Source of the DNA: Oryzias latipes
Taxonomy: Eukaryota; Chordata; Actinopteri; Beloniformes; Adrianichthyidae
NCBI RefSeq assembly: GCF_002234675.1
Contig: NC_019865.2
Span: 32,658,612 to 32,722,611, forward strand
Length of the DNA stretch: 64,000 nt
Reading direction: 5' to 3'
Shown here: piece by piece, positions 10,601 to 20,954 of the stretch
Position numbering within the stretch: position 1 is the stretch's first letter
Layout of the letters: each line of letters begins with the position of its first letter
The notes under the pieces: generated by a model
Databases searched by the model: none
Seen by the model: only the letters and a program-made list of their open reading frames with translations
What the model was told of the DNA's origin: nothing
Program-made: the position numbers and the translations under genes

Positions 10601-10748
10601 CGATCCGGTATGTCTAAAGTGTTGTGGATGATTCGCATGGTTATTTTGGCAATTTTTACGCCGGATGCCCTTCCTGACGCAACCCTCTCTATTTATCCGG
10701 GCTTGGGACCGGCACAGAAGTTACTGGCTTGCAACCCCTGTGGCTAGA
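7617..10748 (-). mobile_element. Near full-length RTE-type LINE retrotransposon
   Basis: A 3.1-kb minus-strand element bounded by an identical 18-bp target duplication. The 5' end is at 10748, with about 110 bp of 5' leader holding GGTTGCGTCAGGAAGGGCAT, a motif common to fish RTE elements. The 3' end is at 7617, with a very short 3' UTR rich in GAA/AGA units. A single uninterrupted ORF fills the element. The intact ORF and identical duplication suggest a young, possibly mobile copy. Confidence 0.9.
7645..10638 (-). CDS. RTE-type ORF: AP endonuclease plus reverse transcriptase
   Basis: The 997-residue protein provides target nicking and target-primed reverse transcription. The endonuclease occupies roughly residues 60-290: TLNVGTMTGKG, CVQETRWKG (catalytic Glu), GADFNGHVG (Asp, Asn), TQVDYILCRR and RQHRMVV (terminal His). 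The reverse transcriptase spans roughly 530-810: KAVGPDDVPVE, FVDLEKAYDRV (motif A Asp), HQGSALSPFLF and FADD at residues 747-750 (catalytic Asp pair). A conserved C-terminal region ends in RLRWFGHVQRR and GRPKRRYMD. Databases often label such fish proteins craniofacial development protein 2-like, a name derived from the related BovB element. The start at 10638 is the first Met after the stop and lies within the conserved leader. No frameshift or stop is present, and length is usual for the family. Confidence 0.93.
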   Translation of the reverse strand: MRIIHNTLDIPDRSRPGLTTTATDAVNLQGVGGNLTTVGRRKRGGRRVRCQREKGKGRNIGLRIGTLNVGTMTGKGRELADMMERRKVDVLCVQETRWKGSKARSIGGGYKLFYHGVDRKRNGVGVILKGEFVNSVLEVKRVSDRMMSLKLEIEGVMVNVVSGYAPQVGCELEVKERFWSELDEVIESFPRGERVVIGADFNGHVGEGNRGDEEVMGRFGVKERNLEGQMVVDFAKRMEMAVVNTYFQKREEHRVTYRSGGRSTQVDYILCRRGHLREVNDCKVVVGESVARQHRMVVCKMTLEVRKKKIGKTEKKTKWWKLQNEETCEEFRQKLRQVLGGQDELPDDWETTAEIIRETGRKVLGVSSGKRKDGKETWWWNEEVQECVQRKRLAKRKWDVERTEEGRQEYKEAQRRVKREVAKAKQKAYDELYDRLDTKEGEKDLYRLARQRDRDGKDVQQIRAIKDRDGKVLTTQESVQKRWKEYFEELMNEENDRERREEDVVVVEQEVAEIGKDEVRKALKRMKSGKAVGPDDVPVEVWKCLGETAVEFLTRLFNRILESEKMPEEWRRSVLVPIFKNKGDMQNCSNYRGIKLMSHTMKLWERVVEARLRKKVEICEQQYGFMPRKSTTDAIFALRMLMEKYREGQKELHCVFVDLEKAYDRVPREELWYCMRSSGVAEKYVRVVQDMYERSMTVVRCAVGQTEEFKVEVGLHQGSALSPFLFAMLMDRLTDEVRQESPWTMMFADDIVICSESREQVEEQLERWRFALERRGMKVSRSKTEYMCLNERDQGRSVRLQGTEVKKVQEFKYLGSTVQCDGDCGKEVKRRVQAGWSGWRKVSGVLCDRRVPARLKGKVYKTVVRPTLLYGLETVAVRQRQEAEMEVAEMKMLRFSLGMTRLDRIRNEYIRGTAHVACVSDKVREARLRWFGHVQRRDSGYIGRRMLEMELPGRRARGRPKRRYMDVLTEDMKLANVRVEDVHDRVRWKRMIRCGDP

Positions 10749-10766
10749 TTTTTTCCTGTAGTTGTT
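10749..10766. repeat. Target-site duplication of RTE element, right copy
   Basis: 18 bp identical to 7599-7616. Confidence 0.9.
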
Positions 10767-10901
10767 GATTTTATCATTAATAATCATGTGAGCAATAATC
10801 TAAGGAGTGGAGTTGAAAGGAGTGGGAAGTTACTTTGATGAGTGTGAAGTTGGCTTTTCTATTTGCAGAATTTATTTTTATTTGTAGAATTTCTTTTTTA
10901 T

Positions 10902-11116
10902 TTGTGGCGGAGAGCCTTCCTCTTGTGCTGATCCATTAAGGTCTCTTCCCTGACTCCCTTCTGCCGTGTGTTCATGCTATGCCCACAGTAAGTTTAGTTT
11001 TGTTTTCCTGCTCTGCAGCGCTTTTTGTTAGTTGAATAAATCTGTTGCCCTGGAACTGTGTGCCTCCCGTCTCTGCATTTTGGGTCCTTCACACTTATCA
11101 GCCCTCCCAACCTGAC
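10902..11116 (+). mobile_element. Possible solo LTR fragment
   Basis: The segment ends in CCAACCTGACA and contains TGAATAAATCTGTTGCCCTGG followed by CTGCATTTTGGGTCC, an arrangement like the polyadenylation/U5 end of fish Ty3/gypsy LTRs. A TGTGGCGG at 10902 could be the start. No target duplication is clear. Confidence 0.35.
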
Positions 11117-12570
11117 ACCCTCAATCAGTATTAGGAGCAAAAAAAAACCACAAACTGCAACCAAAATGTTATACTGCAGCCGGTGTCCAGTCTCTGCAGA
11201 TGAATGACAGAGCCGGAGGCACACACATGTAGCTGTAGTGAAGCTCTGTGCAATTTCAGTAAGGAGAATCTACCTCATTCACATGTACGCTGCCTTGTTT
11301 CTTCACTAAACACCATCACCGATTCACTTTGAACCAATGGCGAAGTAGCCCGCCTTATTTTCAGCCAATCACAATCACATTTTTGCATTTAAACTCACAA
11401 TTGGTTCTCTCTCTCTCTCTCTGCATTCTACACAGTTCGGCATCCCTCCTCCACCTCCGCCCCCCCTGGAGTGACATTTTGGCCTCTAACGACCATCAGT
11501 CTATAGGCTCTGGGTTTTATTCATCCATGGTCCGAGTTCATCCTGAGAACGCAAGACGTCCTCGGCCAGAGCCTAACCGTTAAATGTGGACTTCATTTAT
11601 GCACATTTTTGTGAAACACAAATACATCTTTACTTGTGTTCCTAACATCCTTTTTTTAAATAAACAGGTTGTTTTTGTGTTTTAGCAGCTCAGTAAACAT
11701 TGATTTTGGCATAATATGGCTCATAAAATCAGGTTAAATCACTGTAGCAGATCTAACACCTCTGGGTTCAAGTGGCTTAAGCACAGGGACACATGTCCCC
11801 AAAAACCTGCCTTGCCTTGATGTAACAAGCACTTTCACTTTATAGACAGAGTTTTTGACAAATGCATTAATCACTTTTAAATACAGACACATGGTTGTGC
11901 TTTTACTTTATTTTTCTGAGATAATCTCAATTTTATTCTCTAACTATTATTGATTATGAAAGGGATAATTCCCTACAAGGTGTGTGTTATCAGAAATAAA
12001 CGGACAGCGGAGGGCCGATGATGTTGGACGGTTGCTTCTGCAAAGTGCATTGATTTATGATGATGGACACCTTGACGGCGGTCATCCTGCTTACATGCTC
12101 ACTTACTGTCACAATGATCTGAACGAGGGTTCTTTCACGTTATCGTTAATGTTCAGAATGAAAAACCTAGCACCTATGGAGCAAAGAGCTTTTCCCAGCA
12201 GGGATGTGGGGGGTGGGTGGGCTTTATCCCACTATGGCCCAGTTCTGTCTTGGTTTGACTGCATTCCTTTGGATCAGGCAAACAGAACATGCCTGCCTTC
12301 TGACCATTCAGAGTTTGGAGCAGTCCACTGAAGAAGTTTACTCCTTCAACATCACGTAGACCCCTCAGTTTAGTAACACTGTCATGCATCACACTGCTGA
12401 CTGGTTCCCATGGTGGTGGGGCAGGAGAGCACTGCACCAGGGGAGGGTTAGTTTTCTGAAAAAGAGGATAGTATGAAGTGGTTCATATCTGAGATCCAGC
12501 AGTTTCCGACAGCTCTTGCTATCAGCACGAGGTGTCAGGAATGCCAAACGCCTGATGACAAATTCCTGGC
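11117..12570. other. Intergenic DNA upstream of nppb
   Basis: Contains a short CT microsatellite near 11407-11423 and otherwise unremarkable sequence. ORFs at 11329-11583 and 11984-12331 show no recognisable domain or splice structure. Distal regulatory elements of the natriuretic peptide gene could lie here but are not identifiable by eye. Confidence 0.4.
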
Positions 12571-12579
12571 ATGGCTGAG

Positions 12580-12586
12580 TGAGTCA
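12580..12586 (+). promoter_or_regulatory. AP-1 consensus in nppb promoter
   Basis: A perfect TGAGTCA lies 9 bp upstream of the TATA box. AP-1 input is well known for natriuretic peptide promoters in other vertebrates; function here is inferred. Confidence 0.55.
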
Positions 12587-12594
12587 GGCTTCAG

Positions 12595-12601
12595 TATAAA
12601 G
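12595..12601 (+). promoter_or_regulatory. TATA box of nppb
   Basis: TATAAAG about 100 bp upstream of the start codon. It predicts transcription initiation near 12625, giving a short 5' UTR that contains an ATCC microsatellite-like run. Confidence 0.75.
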
Positions 12602-12698
12602 AAGAGGCGGACATCAGTGTGTGCTCAGCATCCCGACAGACACCAGGCACAGCGGAGCATCCCTGATCCATCCATCCATCATCCATCCAGCCTCAGAC

Positions 12699-13361
12699 AT
12701 GAGCCGCTGCAGCTCGCACAGAAGCTCACATATGTTCTTCATCCCTTTTTGGGGGCTACTCTTCATCTTGAACGTTCAGCGGTCCACATCGGTCCCCATC
12801 AGCATGGGCCTGACCAACGCAGACGTGAACACTCTGAAGGTGAGTCTGATGCGGCTGTCTGGATGTTTTAGGGGGCGTCAGTTTAGAGTGGACTTTCTGA
12901 TGCCAGACAGAATAATTCCTGTGGTTCTGAAGAATTCTCGATCAGAACACTAAGTTCTGGATGGTTTGGGTTCTGTAGGACCTCCTCCACCGACTGCAGG
13001 AGTCGGTTCCAGAGCAGAGCTCTGTTGATGAGGAGGGAGCTGTAGAGAGGGACACTCTGAACCAGCTGAGCACAGAGGAGGAGCGAGAAGATGAGCCAGG
13101 ACTGAGCAGAATGGAGGAGGAGGTGATCAGGGAGCTTCTGTCATCCAAAAACCTGAAGAGCCTTCGCTCCGGTGACTCGTCCAGGAGGTCGTCCGGCTGC
13201 TTCGGCCGGCGAATGGACCGGATAGGCTCCATGAGCTCTCTGGGCTGTAACACTGTGGGCAGATACAGTAAGTATCAGGAGGCGCTGCATCTGCATGGAC
13301 TGAACCCTGATGTCTGCTCTGATAACAGCTGCTGTCCTGTTCTCCTGCAGATCCAAAGTGA
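12699..13361 (+). CDS. nppb: Natriuretic peptide precursor, B-type-like (three exons)
   Basis: A secreted cardiac hormone precursor whose mature peptide signals through guanylyl-cyclase receptors in salt and volume control. Coding exons are 12699-12839, 12979-13267 and 13351-13361, all with GT-AG borders and matching phases, giving 146 residues. Residues 12-26 form a hydrophobic signal-peptide core (MFFIPFWGLLFILNV). An acidic propeptide (EEEREDEP) follows, then RR at 116-117 as a likely processing site. The 17-residue disulfide ring runs from Cys121 to Cys137, with the invariant CFG-MDRIG and GLGC-like SLGC motifs, followed by a nine-residue tail. The last three codons sit in a separate exon, as is usual for this family. 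The tail ending GRYNPK and the AU-rich 3' UTR favour BNP; ANP (nppa) is the alternative. Family certainty is very high, paralogue assignment moderate. Confidence 0.93.
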
Positions 13362-13521
13362 AGATCAAGTCTTACAGTCTGAACCTGGACCCGCGCCTTT
13401 CTACCAAAATCTGTTTTTACTCAACACTATTTATTGACTAATATTTATTGGACATTGTGTCTTTAAAGTATCATTGTTAAGAATAGATGTGCTGTTATTT
13501 AATGCTGAATATGTTAATAAA
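13362..13521 (+). other. nppb: nppb 3' UTR with AU-rich motifs and poly(A) signal
   Basis: Contains repeated ATTTA motifs (13427-13452: TATTTATTGACTAATATTTA) and AATAAA at 13516-13521. ATTTA clusters mark unstable mRNAs and are described for BNP transcripts. Confidence 0.7.
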
Positions 13522-13539
13522 TGTTTACAAATGCTCATT

Positions 13540-14271
13540 GATGAAAAGGTTGTCCTTGTTTTAAAGCTCCAACAGTCAACAATGCTGTGTGAGTTAGAGA
13601 GGGGGGGCAAAAGGGGCAGAATGTTGGGAAAGCCGACTGAGGCTGCAGACAGAGTTTTTATGTTGCAGCGATTTCCTCTGAGGTGCAGCCTCAGGTGTTT
13701 CTATAACCATCATCACTGCAGTCTGTTCTCCTGTCAGCATCACATCTCCAGGGCTAATGGCAACACTATCTGCCTGCTAAACGCTGACTGGACTTTCCAA
13801 CGTAAAGGAACAAGGCCCGTTCATCATGTCACCATCAGGGGGCTTGAATCAGTCTCAATTCATTTGAACAAAAATCAACAGTCTTCCAGTCTGGTTCAAA
13901 AACAATCAATAGTTTAAAAATCAGTGAGAGCTAGACTGTGGCAGCTGTTCTCATTTCAAATGAGAGATGGGAGAGTGGCCTTTTGATTGGAGGGCCTTGC
14001 TGAGCACATATCAACACACCCTTTTTGGGATTGGAGAGCTTGTTCTGCTTCTCAATAGCTTTCAGTCATGTGATGTGTGCACTGAACTGAAGGGCAAAGA
14101 TGGCAGCTCACAACAGATTTCTGCTCTAGAATGACCAAAAACAGTCCAGACTGTTCTATAGCAGAAAATCTGTTTTCGGACTGTTTTTCAAATTAATATT
14201 TCCATTACCTCTCAAAATAAACAGAAAAGATACAAAGAGCAAATTTTGGATTTAGCAACCCATTTCCAACT
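13540..14271. other. Intergenic DNA, no gene seen
   Basis: ORF 13474-13917 overlaps the nppb 3' UTR and has no recognisable motif. No repeat structure stands out. Confidence 0.4.
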
Positions 14272-14412
14272 CCGGGTGGCACAGTGGGGCAGTGGTTAGC
14301 ATTCTGCTTCACAGCGAGGAGGCCTTGGTTCAAATCCTTTCTGTGTGGAGTTTGCATGCATGCAGGGTTTTCTTCAGGTACTCTGGCTTACTCCCACAGT
14401 CCAAAATAGGGG
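14272..14412 (+). repeat. tRNA-related SINE-like repeat, copy D (5' part only)
   Basis: The head of the same family as 167-540, here on the plus strand: GGTGGCACAGTGG (A-box-like), TTGGTTCAAATCC (B-box-like) and GTGTGGAGTTTGCATG. Truncated after about 140 bp. Confidence 0.7.
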
Positions 14413-15500
14413 TGTAACTATTGTTTAATGAACTGATTTCTAATCCAGCGATCCAACCAGAGGGATCTGTCTGAAGCAGTATGTAATTGAATCGACCTGT
14501 ACCATTAAAAACTGTTTCAAAATGAAATAAATTGAATCAAATCAACCTAAACCATTTGGATTGAAACATGGTAGGTTTATTTTACTGTAATGTAAAAATG
14601 ACCAAGTGCATCCCAGTGGACAACACACACGTGATGACGGAAAAAACGGATATTCATCATTCCAATCCAATGTGTGGAAAGACTTTGAATAAAGTCATGT
14701 GACCATCCAGTGTCTAGAATGTTCTAAGAATGTTCCCTTTGGATTCCTTGGATGTGGAAAACAACAGTGGTGAACTTTAGGAAACTAACATGTGAATAGA
14801 TTTGACATTCATTCTAGTTTACTTGTTTGTTTGGAAACATATTTCATTTGCCTTTGATTATCTTGAAAGAAACACAAGGAATCTGGAAAACTTAATGCCC
14901 GACGGTGTGTGCATTATCAGAAATTAATAGAAGACGCGGAAGGCTGAACCATCCGACTTAACATTACATCAGTTCCAGTGACAAAGTCCTGATGTTATCT
15001 GTAGAGCTGTTCCCCACTGTTCTCCTGTCACCAACGATGTTCAAACTCAAACTTAAGTTTAATAAGCAAAAAAAAAAAAGAAACGCAAACAATCTCTTTA
15101 AAAAATGTTCACTAGTAGAATCTATATAATAATAATAATAATTTCATGGATTTTTCTGTGCTTTTCCAGACAGTCAAAGCACTTCCGTGTCTATTATTCA
15201 TTCATAGTTGGTGATGGTAACTACTGATGTAGCCTCAACTGCCCTTGGGCGTGGCTGACCTTTTTGTCTTACTCGTTTGTCATTAACCAGAAGCAGCAAC
15301 TCCAAGGTGACATGGCCTGTTCTGTTACCAAATCCACCTAATTATTTCCTCTTTAACTTGTTCTGTCCAACCACTAAGCAAACAGATGGGAGCTGAAGGC
15401 CTTTTGTGTTGGACAGGTTGTACTATTGTATAACCAGGGTGTATACATAACATTTTTATTTATTTTACATTTTATGTTCTAAATATATATGCATTTATAT
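14413..15500. other. Intergenic AT-rich DNA
   Basis: No coding signal. An A11-12 run near 15070 and a short (TAA)n near 15125-15140 are the only low-complexity features. Confidence 0.4.
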
Positions 15501-15504
15501 GTGT

Positions 15505-16083
15505 GTGTGAGTGTGTATGTGAACGAGCAACGAGATAACCGGGTCGACATTCTGGAGAAAAGACTGGACGATGTGGAACAACAAGTAAGGATGAATAATG
15601 TCATTCTCACTGGAGTACTGATCAAACCTCGGGCAAAGCTAAATGCAGCTGGAGTTAGCATTGCTAATGCTAATAGCGCTATAGGAGCTCTGAAACAGAG
15701 AGTGGTGGAGGGTCTCTGGAACATCAAGTGGAATAATTTCTCACGTCTAAAGGGATTTCCCTGGATCTCAATACCATGGAGACCTGCCACCTGCTCCCCA
15801 GGAGAAAGGAGACGGATAAACCAGCGATCCTCATCAGGTTTGTGAATCAAAAACACAAAATAAGCTCCAATGAATCAATGCAAAAATCTCAAAGGATCTG
15901 CTGTTTATCTGAACGACCATCTGACCAGAAGGAATGCTGAAATCTCCAAACATGCCAGGCTTCTCAGGAAGCAGATAGGCTGCAGGATTTACGTCAAACC
16001 ACTCGGTCCACCGGACTGGGCCAAGGTTCTGGTTGTGAACACCATGAAGGACTTTGAGAAGTGTTTGATCACGGTCGTCTGAA
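15505..16083 (+). pseudogene. LINE ORF1-like remnant, frameshifted
   Basis: The first frame gives DILEKRLDDVEQQVRMNN and VILTG, a coiled coil followed by the start of an RRM-like fold. Around 15770-15850 the neighbouring frame gives LLPRRKETDKPAILIRFVN, and around 15890-16070 another frame gives VYLNDHLTRRNAEISKHARL and CRIYVKPLG. Together these are blocks of ORF1-type proteins carried by several fish non-LTR retrotransposons. At least two frameshifts separate them. No matching ORF2 follows, so this is an isolated fragment. Confidence 0.65.
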
Positions 16084-17856
16084 ACAACATGGAGTAATAA
16101 ACCAAAGAGCCAAATAATTTCAAGAAATATTACGCCTGGATACAACACTTTCTCCATAAGTCTGAAGTAACCTGATTATCAACAAAGATCTGACATGCAG
16201 ACAACTTGACCTCAACTCTTAGGCGCTGCTGATATCAGCTGAAGAAGGATATGGACCTCTATCTAATGTCTGCAGACATAACAGCGAAGAGAACTATAAA
16301 CTGTTTAAACCCAGAAGAACGGCTGTTAATCAGCAGAAGAAGGAATACCAGCCTTGGACAATCGACAGATTTTGGAACCTTTTTATTTTCTCTCACAGCA
16401 TTACTTTATTTAAAAAAAAATAGTAAAACAAATGATTAATCAATTATTGAAAATGGTTAAATTGATTGACTTTTAATGATACTACTTCACTTGCTCCATA
16501 AATCGATAAATTGATTCATAATTTTTTCCTAATGTAACATTTTTTTGCACATATTTTTAACTTATGATACTTGATGAAATTTTGCCATGAAAATCTCTGA
16601 AACAGGATTATGTCTATTTTACTGATATAGTATTATTTTTAATCATATCAATGACTTTTATGAGTAACATAATCTGCATATATTTTGGATAACTGATCTG
16701 CATTTGCCATGTTGACTTCTGAAAGTTATTTTCAGTTATTTTTACATAATAATTAAGTAATTCATCTTTGTCACGTGCTTCATTGATACTTTATGATTCT
16801 TAATTCTGTCTGATAAAAGCTAGGAACCGGATAATGATAAATCATGTAATAAAATGGTTACGGTATAACGAGGTGGGATTATATAAGTTTGCTTCCTTCC
16901 ACTCCCTTTCAAGCAATATTTATTAATATGTCTAATTATCCTAAGTCTGATTCGTCATTGTATGAATGTATAACTGATGATTATATTGCTTTTGCGTATT
17001 CTAATTTGATTGCTTGAAATAAACCATTTCAAATAAAAATAAAAATTCAAATCAAGCTTCCGTTTCTGTTTCACATCTGTTAAACACTCCAGACAAAAAC
17101 TGAACTGTCACAGTGGAACACTTTCTGAACACTGTGACCAATGACCAGGACTTCTCCTGAGGAAAGGCCTCTGCAATAACATCACTGGGAGATAAAAGCT
17201 GGAGACAAACTCTAAAGGGCCTCTGTGGACGTTTTCTGTTTGTGCTGCACAGCAACTTCTAATGACTGTTTCATAACTGTGGGATTCTATGTCAGTCTCA
17301 CATCGTGCCACAAAGCAACACAAACATATGGACACAAGCACACAAGACACACACCAACACCCACACTCTGGTTGAAGCATCTCTTCAGCAGACATCTGAC
17401 CAGCAGTCTAATCACTGTGGAGGTGTCAGAATGCACTTGAGCTAAACTGCAGAGAGATGAGCTCATGTCACTGTCTGCCTGACACAACATGTGTGCATGT
17501 GAGTGCGCTTGAATGTGCATGAGCATATCCGTGCATGAATGTGCATTAGAATATGCATGGAAGAGTGCATGAGAGTTTGCAGCAAATAAGTGCACGGTGC
17601 AGCTTCTGATGTCCGTTCTGTCAGCATTCATGTGAATCAGCCTCAACTGGGCTAAAAGCTACGTTCACACCAGGCATTTGATGAGCGTCCATGAATGTGC
17701 CACGCGAGTTTTCCTTGAAGGGCTTCTTCTTCTTTTTCTACTGTTTACTAGAGCATGTTTCCTCTCACAGCTGGAAGAGGATTGGTGCTAAATTGGTGCA
17801 AATCTGACGAATCTTGCTCCAGGCTTCGACAGCTCTATTCCAATTCAAAAGACTTG
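16084..17856. other. Intergenic DNA, no gene seen
   Basis: AT-rich. 17488-17592 holds a degenerate purine-pyrimidine run with repeated TGTGCATG/GTGCATGA words. ORFs here lack domains. Confidence 0.4.
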
Positions 17857-18285
17857 GGCCAAATCTGAATTCTTCCTCTACCCCTAGTTATGGAAAAATA
17901 GTGTCTTCTATTCAGATGTCACTCCCAGTCGGTGACGTCATCAATAGTCACCGGTCATCCGCGTTAGCGCTTAGTTGCCAGCGCTCCGGAAAACCGCAAC
18001 AACATCAGTTTATAACTTTAAAAAATCATGCTAAAACACATAGTCATTACTTAGGTTAAAATGTAAACTTCTGTGCTTCAGAGCACACCCACATGAAGAA
18101 ATGCGTTTCTCTTCCGCAGCACAGCGCGATGCAGAACACCCTCACGGCGAAAGGGATACAGAGCCCGCCGCCGTGGGGGATTCCAATTCAAAAAACTATT
18201 TCGGATACCCTTATCCCTCCAAATGCCCCTGCTATTGGAGGTATAGGGAGAAGCCGGATAAGTAAGGTATAAATTTGGATTTGGC
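17857..18285. mobile_element. MITE-like element with short inverted termini
   Basis: The ends read GCCAAATCTGAATTCTT on the left and, in reverse complement, GCCAAATCCAAATTTATACC on the right. CTTGG flanks both sides as a possible 5-bp duplication. The interior is GC-richer than the surroundings and non-coding. Superfamily not determined. Confidence 0.45.
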
Positions 18286-18339
18286 CTTGGTGTCATAGAA
18301 TTCCAGACCACATTTGTTTATTTTTCCTCTATGATTAGT

Positions 18340-19162
18340 TTTCAAAGGGACGCTATCCATACTTTATCACTAAATCTGAGTCCCTGACTGGTCAAAGTAC
18401 AACCCAGTTTAACTTTCAGCAGACTAATCAAGACCTGGAGGCTGCCCTCCGCTGCTTCTGCTCCTGCCGCCAGTCCTCCTGGAGTTTCCTGCTGCCATGG
18501 GTAGAGTACATAATTCCCTTACCTCTTCCGCATCTGGTTTTTCCCCCTTCGAGTATTCTCTGGGCTATCAGCCTCTACTATATCAAGATCAGGAGAAAGA
18601 GGTGGCCATACTATCAATCCAGCACCTCTATCGCCGCTGCAGGTGCATCTGGAGGGAGGCCCGGGCTGCTCTTCTCCGCTCATCTGCAGCAAATAAGCGG
18701 CTGGCTGATCTTCATCGCACCCCGGCCCCGAATTATACACCTGGCCAGTCCGTCGTGCTGTCCACTGCAAACATAAAGCTTTACACCAAATCGCAGAAGT
18801 TGTCCCAAAGGTATATCGGCCCATTCGAGGTGGTCAAGGTCGTTAGCCCAGTGGCGGTCAAGCTCCGGCTTTCCAGGTCCCTACGCATCCACCATGTTTT
18901 TCACGTTTCCCAGATCCAGCCCCATGTCGTCAGCCCTCTGCAGCATGCCGCTGTCCCCCCCCGCATTGTAGGTGGTCATCCAACCTTTACTGTTCAATGC
19001 CTGCTGGATGCCAGGCAGCGGGGCAGGGGTCTTCAATATATTGTGGACTGGAAGGGTTGTGGTCCTGAGGAGAGGTCCTGGGTGCCAGCCTCCTGGACTT
19101 GGACCCAGCTAGGGTGTTTTGCCACCACCACCCTGACAAGCCTGGCGGTATCCCCACCTTAA
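18340..19162 (+). pseudogene. Ty3/gypsy chromovirus integrase C-terminus with chromodomain, 5'-truncated
   Basis: The frame 18497-19162 is the end of a fish gypsy polyprotein. It has the integrase C-terminal region (GFSPFEYSLGYQPLLY, then PGQSVVLST, KLSQRYIGPFEVVKV and LRIHHVFHVSQI) followed by a chromodomain (QYIVDWKGCGPEERSWVPAS). The chromodomain is thought to guide integration into heterochromatin. Immediately upstream (about 18432-18490) the preceding segment LEAALRCF lies in another frame, so a small deletion near 18510 breaks the reading frame. Protease, RT, RNase H and the integrase core are absent. The 3' LTR follows directly. Confidence 0.85.
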
Positions 19163-19170
19163 GGAGGGGA
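19161..19170 (+). other. Polypurine tract before gypsy 3' LTR
   Basis: AAGGAGGGGA immediately after the stop codon and just before the LTR start, as expected for plus-strand priming. Confidence 0.65.
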
Positions 19171-19173
19171 TAC

Positions 19174-19494
19174 TGTGGGGTATTTCGGGTGGGCTTCGTA
19201 ATTATATTTCAGTGTTGTTGTTGCCTTCTGTTTCTGGCTCTTTGTCTCCTGTTTTTTTTTCCTTACAGTTTCTTTTCTCTCCCACTTGTCATCGTATTGG
19301 GTACACCTGTGTTCCCTTATGTCACCAGTCCACCTGTTTATAGTCCGTGTGTTTCCTACACTCAGCGTTTTGTGTTTCCTCTCGAGTCTCATGAGAATCT
19401 GGCCTTGGTTTTCACTCAGTTTCTGTGCTGAATTAAAGACTTTTGTTTCTGCATTCCTGTATCCTGCGTTTGTGTCCTCAACTGGATTCTGACA
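19174..19494 (+). mobile_element. 3' LTR of the truncated gypsy chromovirus
   Basis: About 321 bp from TGTGGGGTATTT to GGATTCTGACA (TG...CA ends). An AATTAAA-type polyadenylation signal lies near 19430. No matching 5' LTR is present in the window. Confidence 0.7.
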
Positions 19495-20660
19495 TAAACC
19501 TTCATGACTGTTTATTGTTTTCTTTTATTTCACCATCAACATTTTTCTGGTTATTTTCCAGACTCCTTCCTTCTGCGAAGCGGCTGTTATAGCTCCACAG
19601 AGGGAGTTGTTGGTAATCATTAAGCCTGTGGAGCAGGCTTGTGGAGATCTCAAAGCTCAGAAATCAGAATGAGAAGCAGCAGTTTTACAGAAGGTGAAGC
19701 AATTGCAGCACGCAGGAGGCTGGAGCGACCCGTCTTTGTTTTGAACACTGAGGGGAAAAGTGGCCAAGCTGTTAGTCTTGCCTGACAGCATGGTTCTGGA
19801 AGGAACGAGTGTTTGTGCAGACGTTTGAGTAAATGTGCTGTAAAATCTGATGGGAGTCTCCTGAACCGAGGAAAGGCCGGTTTGTGAACAGCTGTGCAGA
19901 TGTCACACCTTCATGGTTCACAGGCGCAGTTTCCCCAAAACACCATTGGGTCTGAGGAGGAGAAGGAGGAAGAGGAGGAGGAAGTGACTCATGCTGGACT
20001 TAATCATGCAACATCCATCTGAAAGGCAACAGGAGGGGTGTCACTGAGGGAGGGGGCAATAATAAGCATGTCTAGTCTGTGGAAATCATGGACTCCCTTA
20101 CACTCCAATGACGCACAGGTGTGACCCCGCAGTCCGGGCATGGGGCCCAATTCTGACAGCTCCGACCCAGAAGAGCCCACACCTACGCGTGCCCCCCCTC
20201 ACTGGGCCTGAGGAGTGCTCTGCCAGGCGTGACAGATGTGGAAAACTGCAGGGAGAACATGGCAGGCTCTATGTGTGGAAGCTGTCTCAACAATAGCCCC
20301 TCCTGCTGGGGGCTTCACCAGGACAGCGTTCACAGTTCAGCTGTCGTGTTGGCAGCAGTTACCTTACTTTATGGCTAACAAAGACATTACCAATGAAGCA
20401 CACTCTGCTCCTGCTGCGGATCCGGAGGGTGGCTAACCGCCGTCCTGACCTCCTATCAGCCCGCCGGGAAGGTTTTTTTTGTTTGATTTTCATTATTCAC
20501 AAAATGTAAAAATACACATTTCTTTACATTTGAAACATTTAAATCCAAAACAGAAAGCAGTATATCATCTTACAAATAAAAAACTAGAACAAAGTCTAAG
20601 CAGCAGATGAAGAAAAAAAAGTAATACAATTTAAGCAATAAAAACCACTTAAAAACTACA
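19495..20660. other. Intergenic DNA, no gene seen
   Basis: Short GA-rich run near 19955-19985. ORFs at 20108-20436 overlap each other and show no domain. Confidence 0.4.
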
Positions 20661-20663
20661 CTG

Positions 20664-20895
20664 GGGGCTGGGTCGCTCGGTTGGTTTGGTAAAGGGCTAC
20701 CACGCAGGAATCCAGTGTTTGATTCATCGCCATATCAATGGCGAGCAATTAACATCACCCAGTGGGGGCAAGACCCTTAACGCTACTGCCTCCCTAGTGC
20801 GGTTCAGCTGCAGCTCACCGCTCCCCCAGGGGATGGGTCAAATGCGGAGAAGAATTTCCCATTGTGGGATGAATAAAAAGTATCAATTATTAGAC
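20664..20895 (+). repeat. tRNA-derived SINE
   Basis: The A-box-like GGTCGCTCGGTTGG and B-box-like GTTTGATTC are spaced as in a tRNA. The end TTTCCCATTGTGGGATGAATAAA matches the 3' tail at 35712-35752, a widely shared fish SINE/LINE tail. The copy is diverged. Confidence 0.65.
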
Positions 20896-20954
20896 AAACA
20901 GTACCAAACTTAAAGTAGCAATAAACTACAATTATTACATTAAAAGGAACAAAG

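Noticed and set aside
17934-17941. CRE-like TGACGTCA in the MITE at 17857-18285
   Set aside because: A single site in a short non-coding repeat, with no gene in reach; probably chance.
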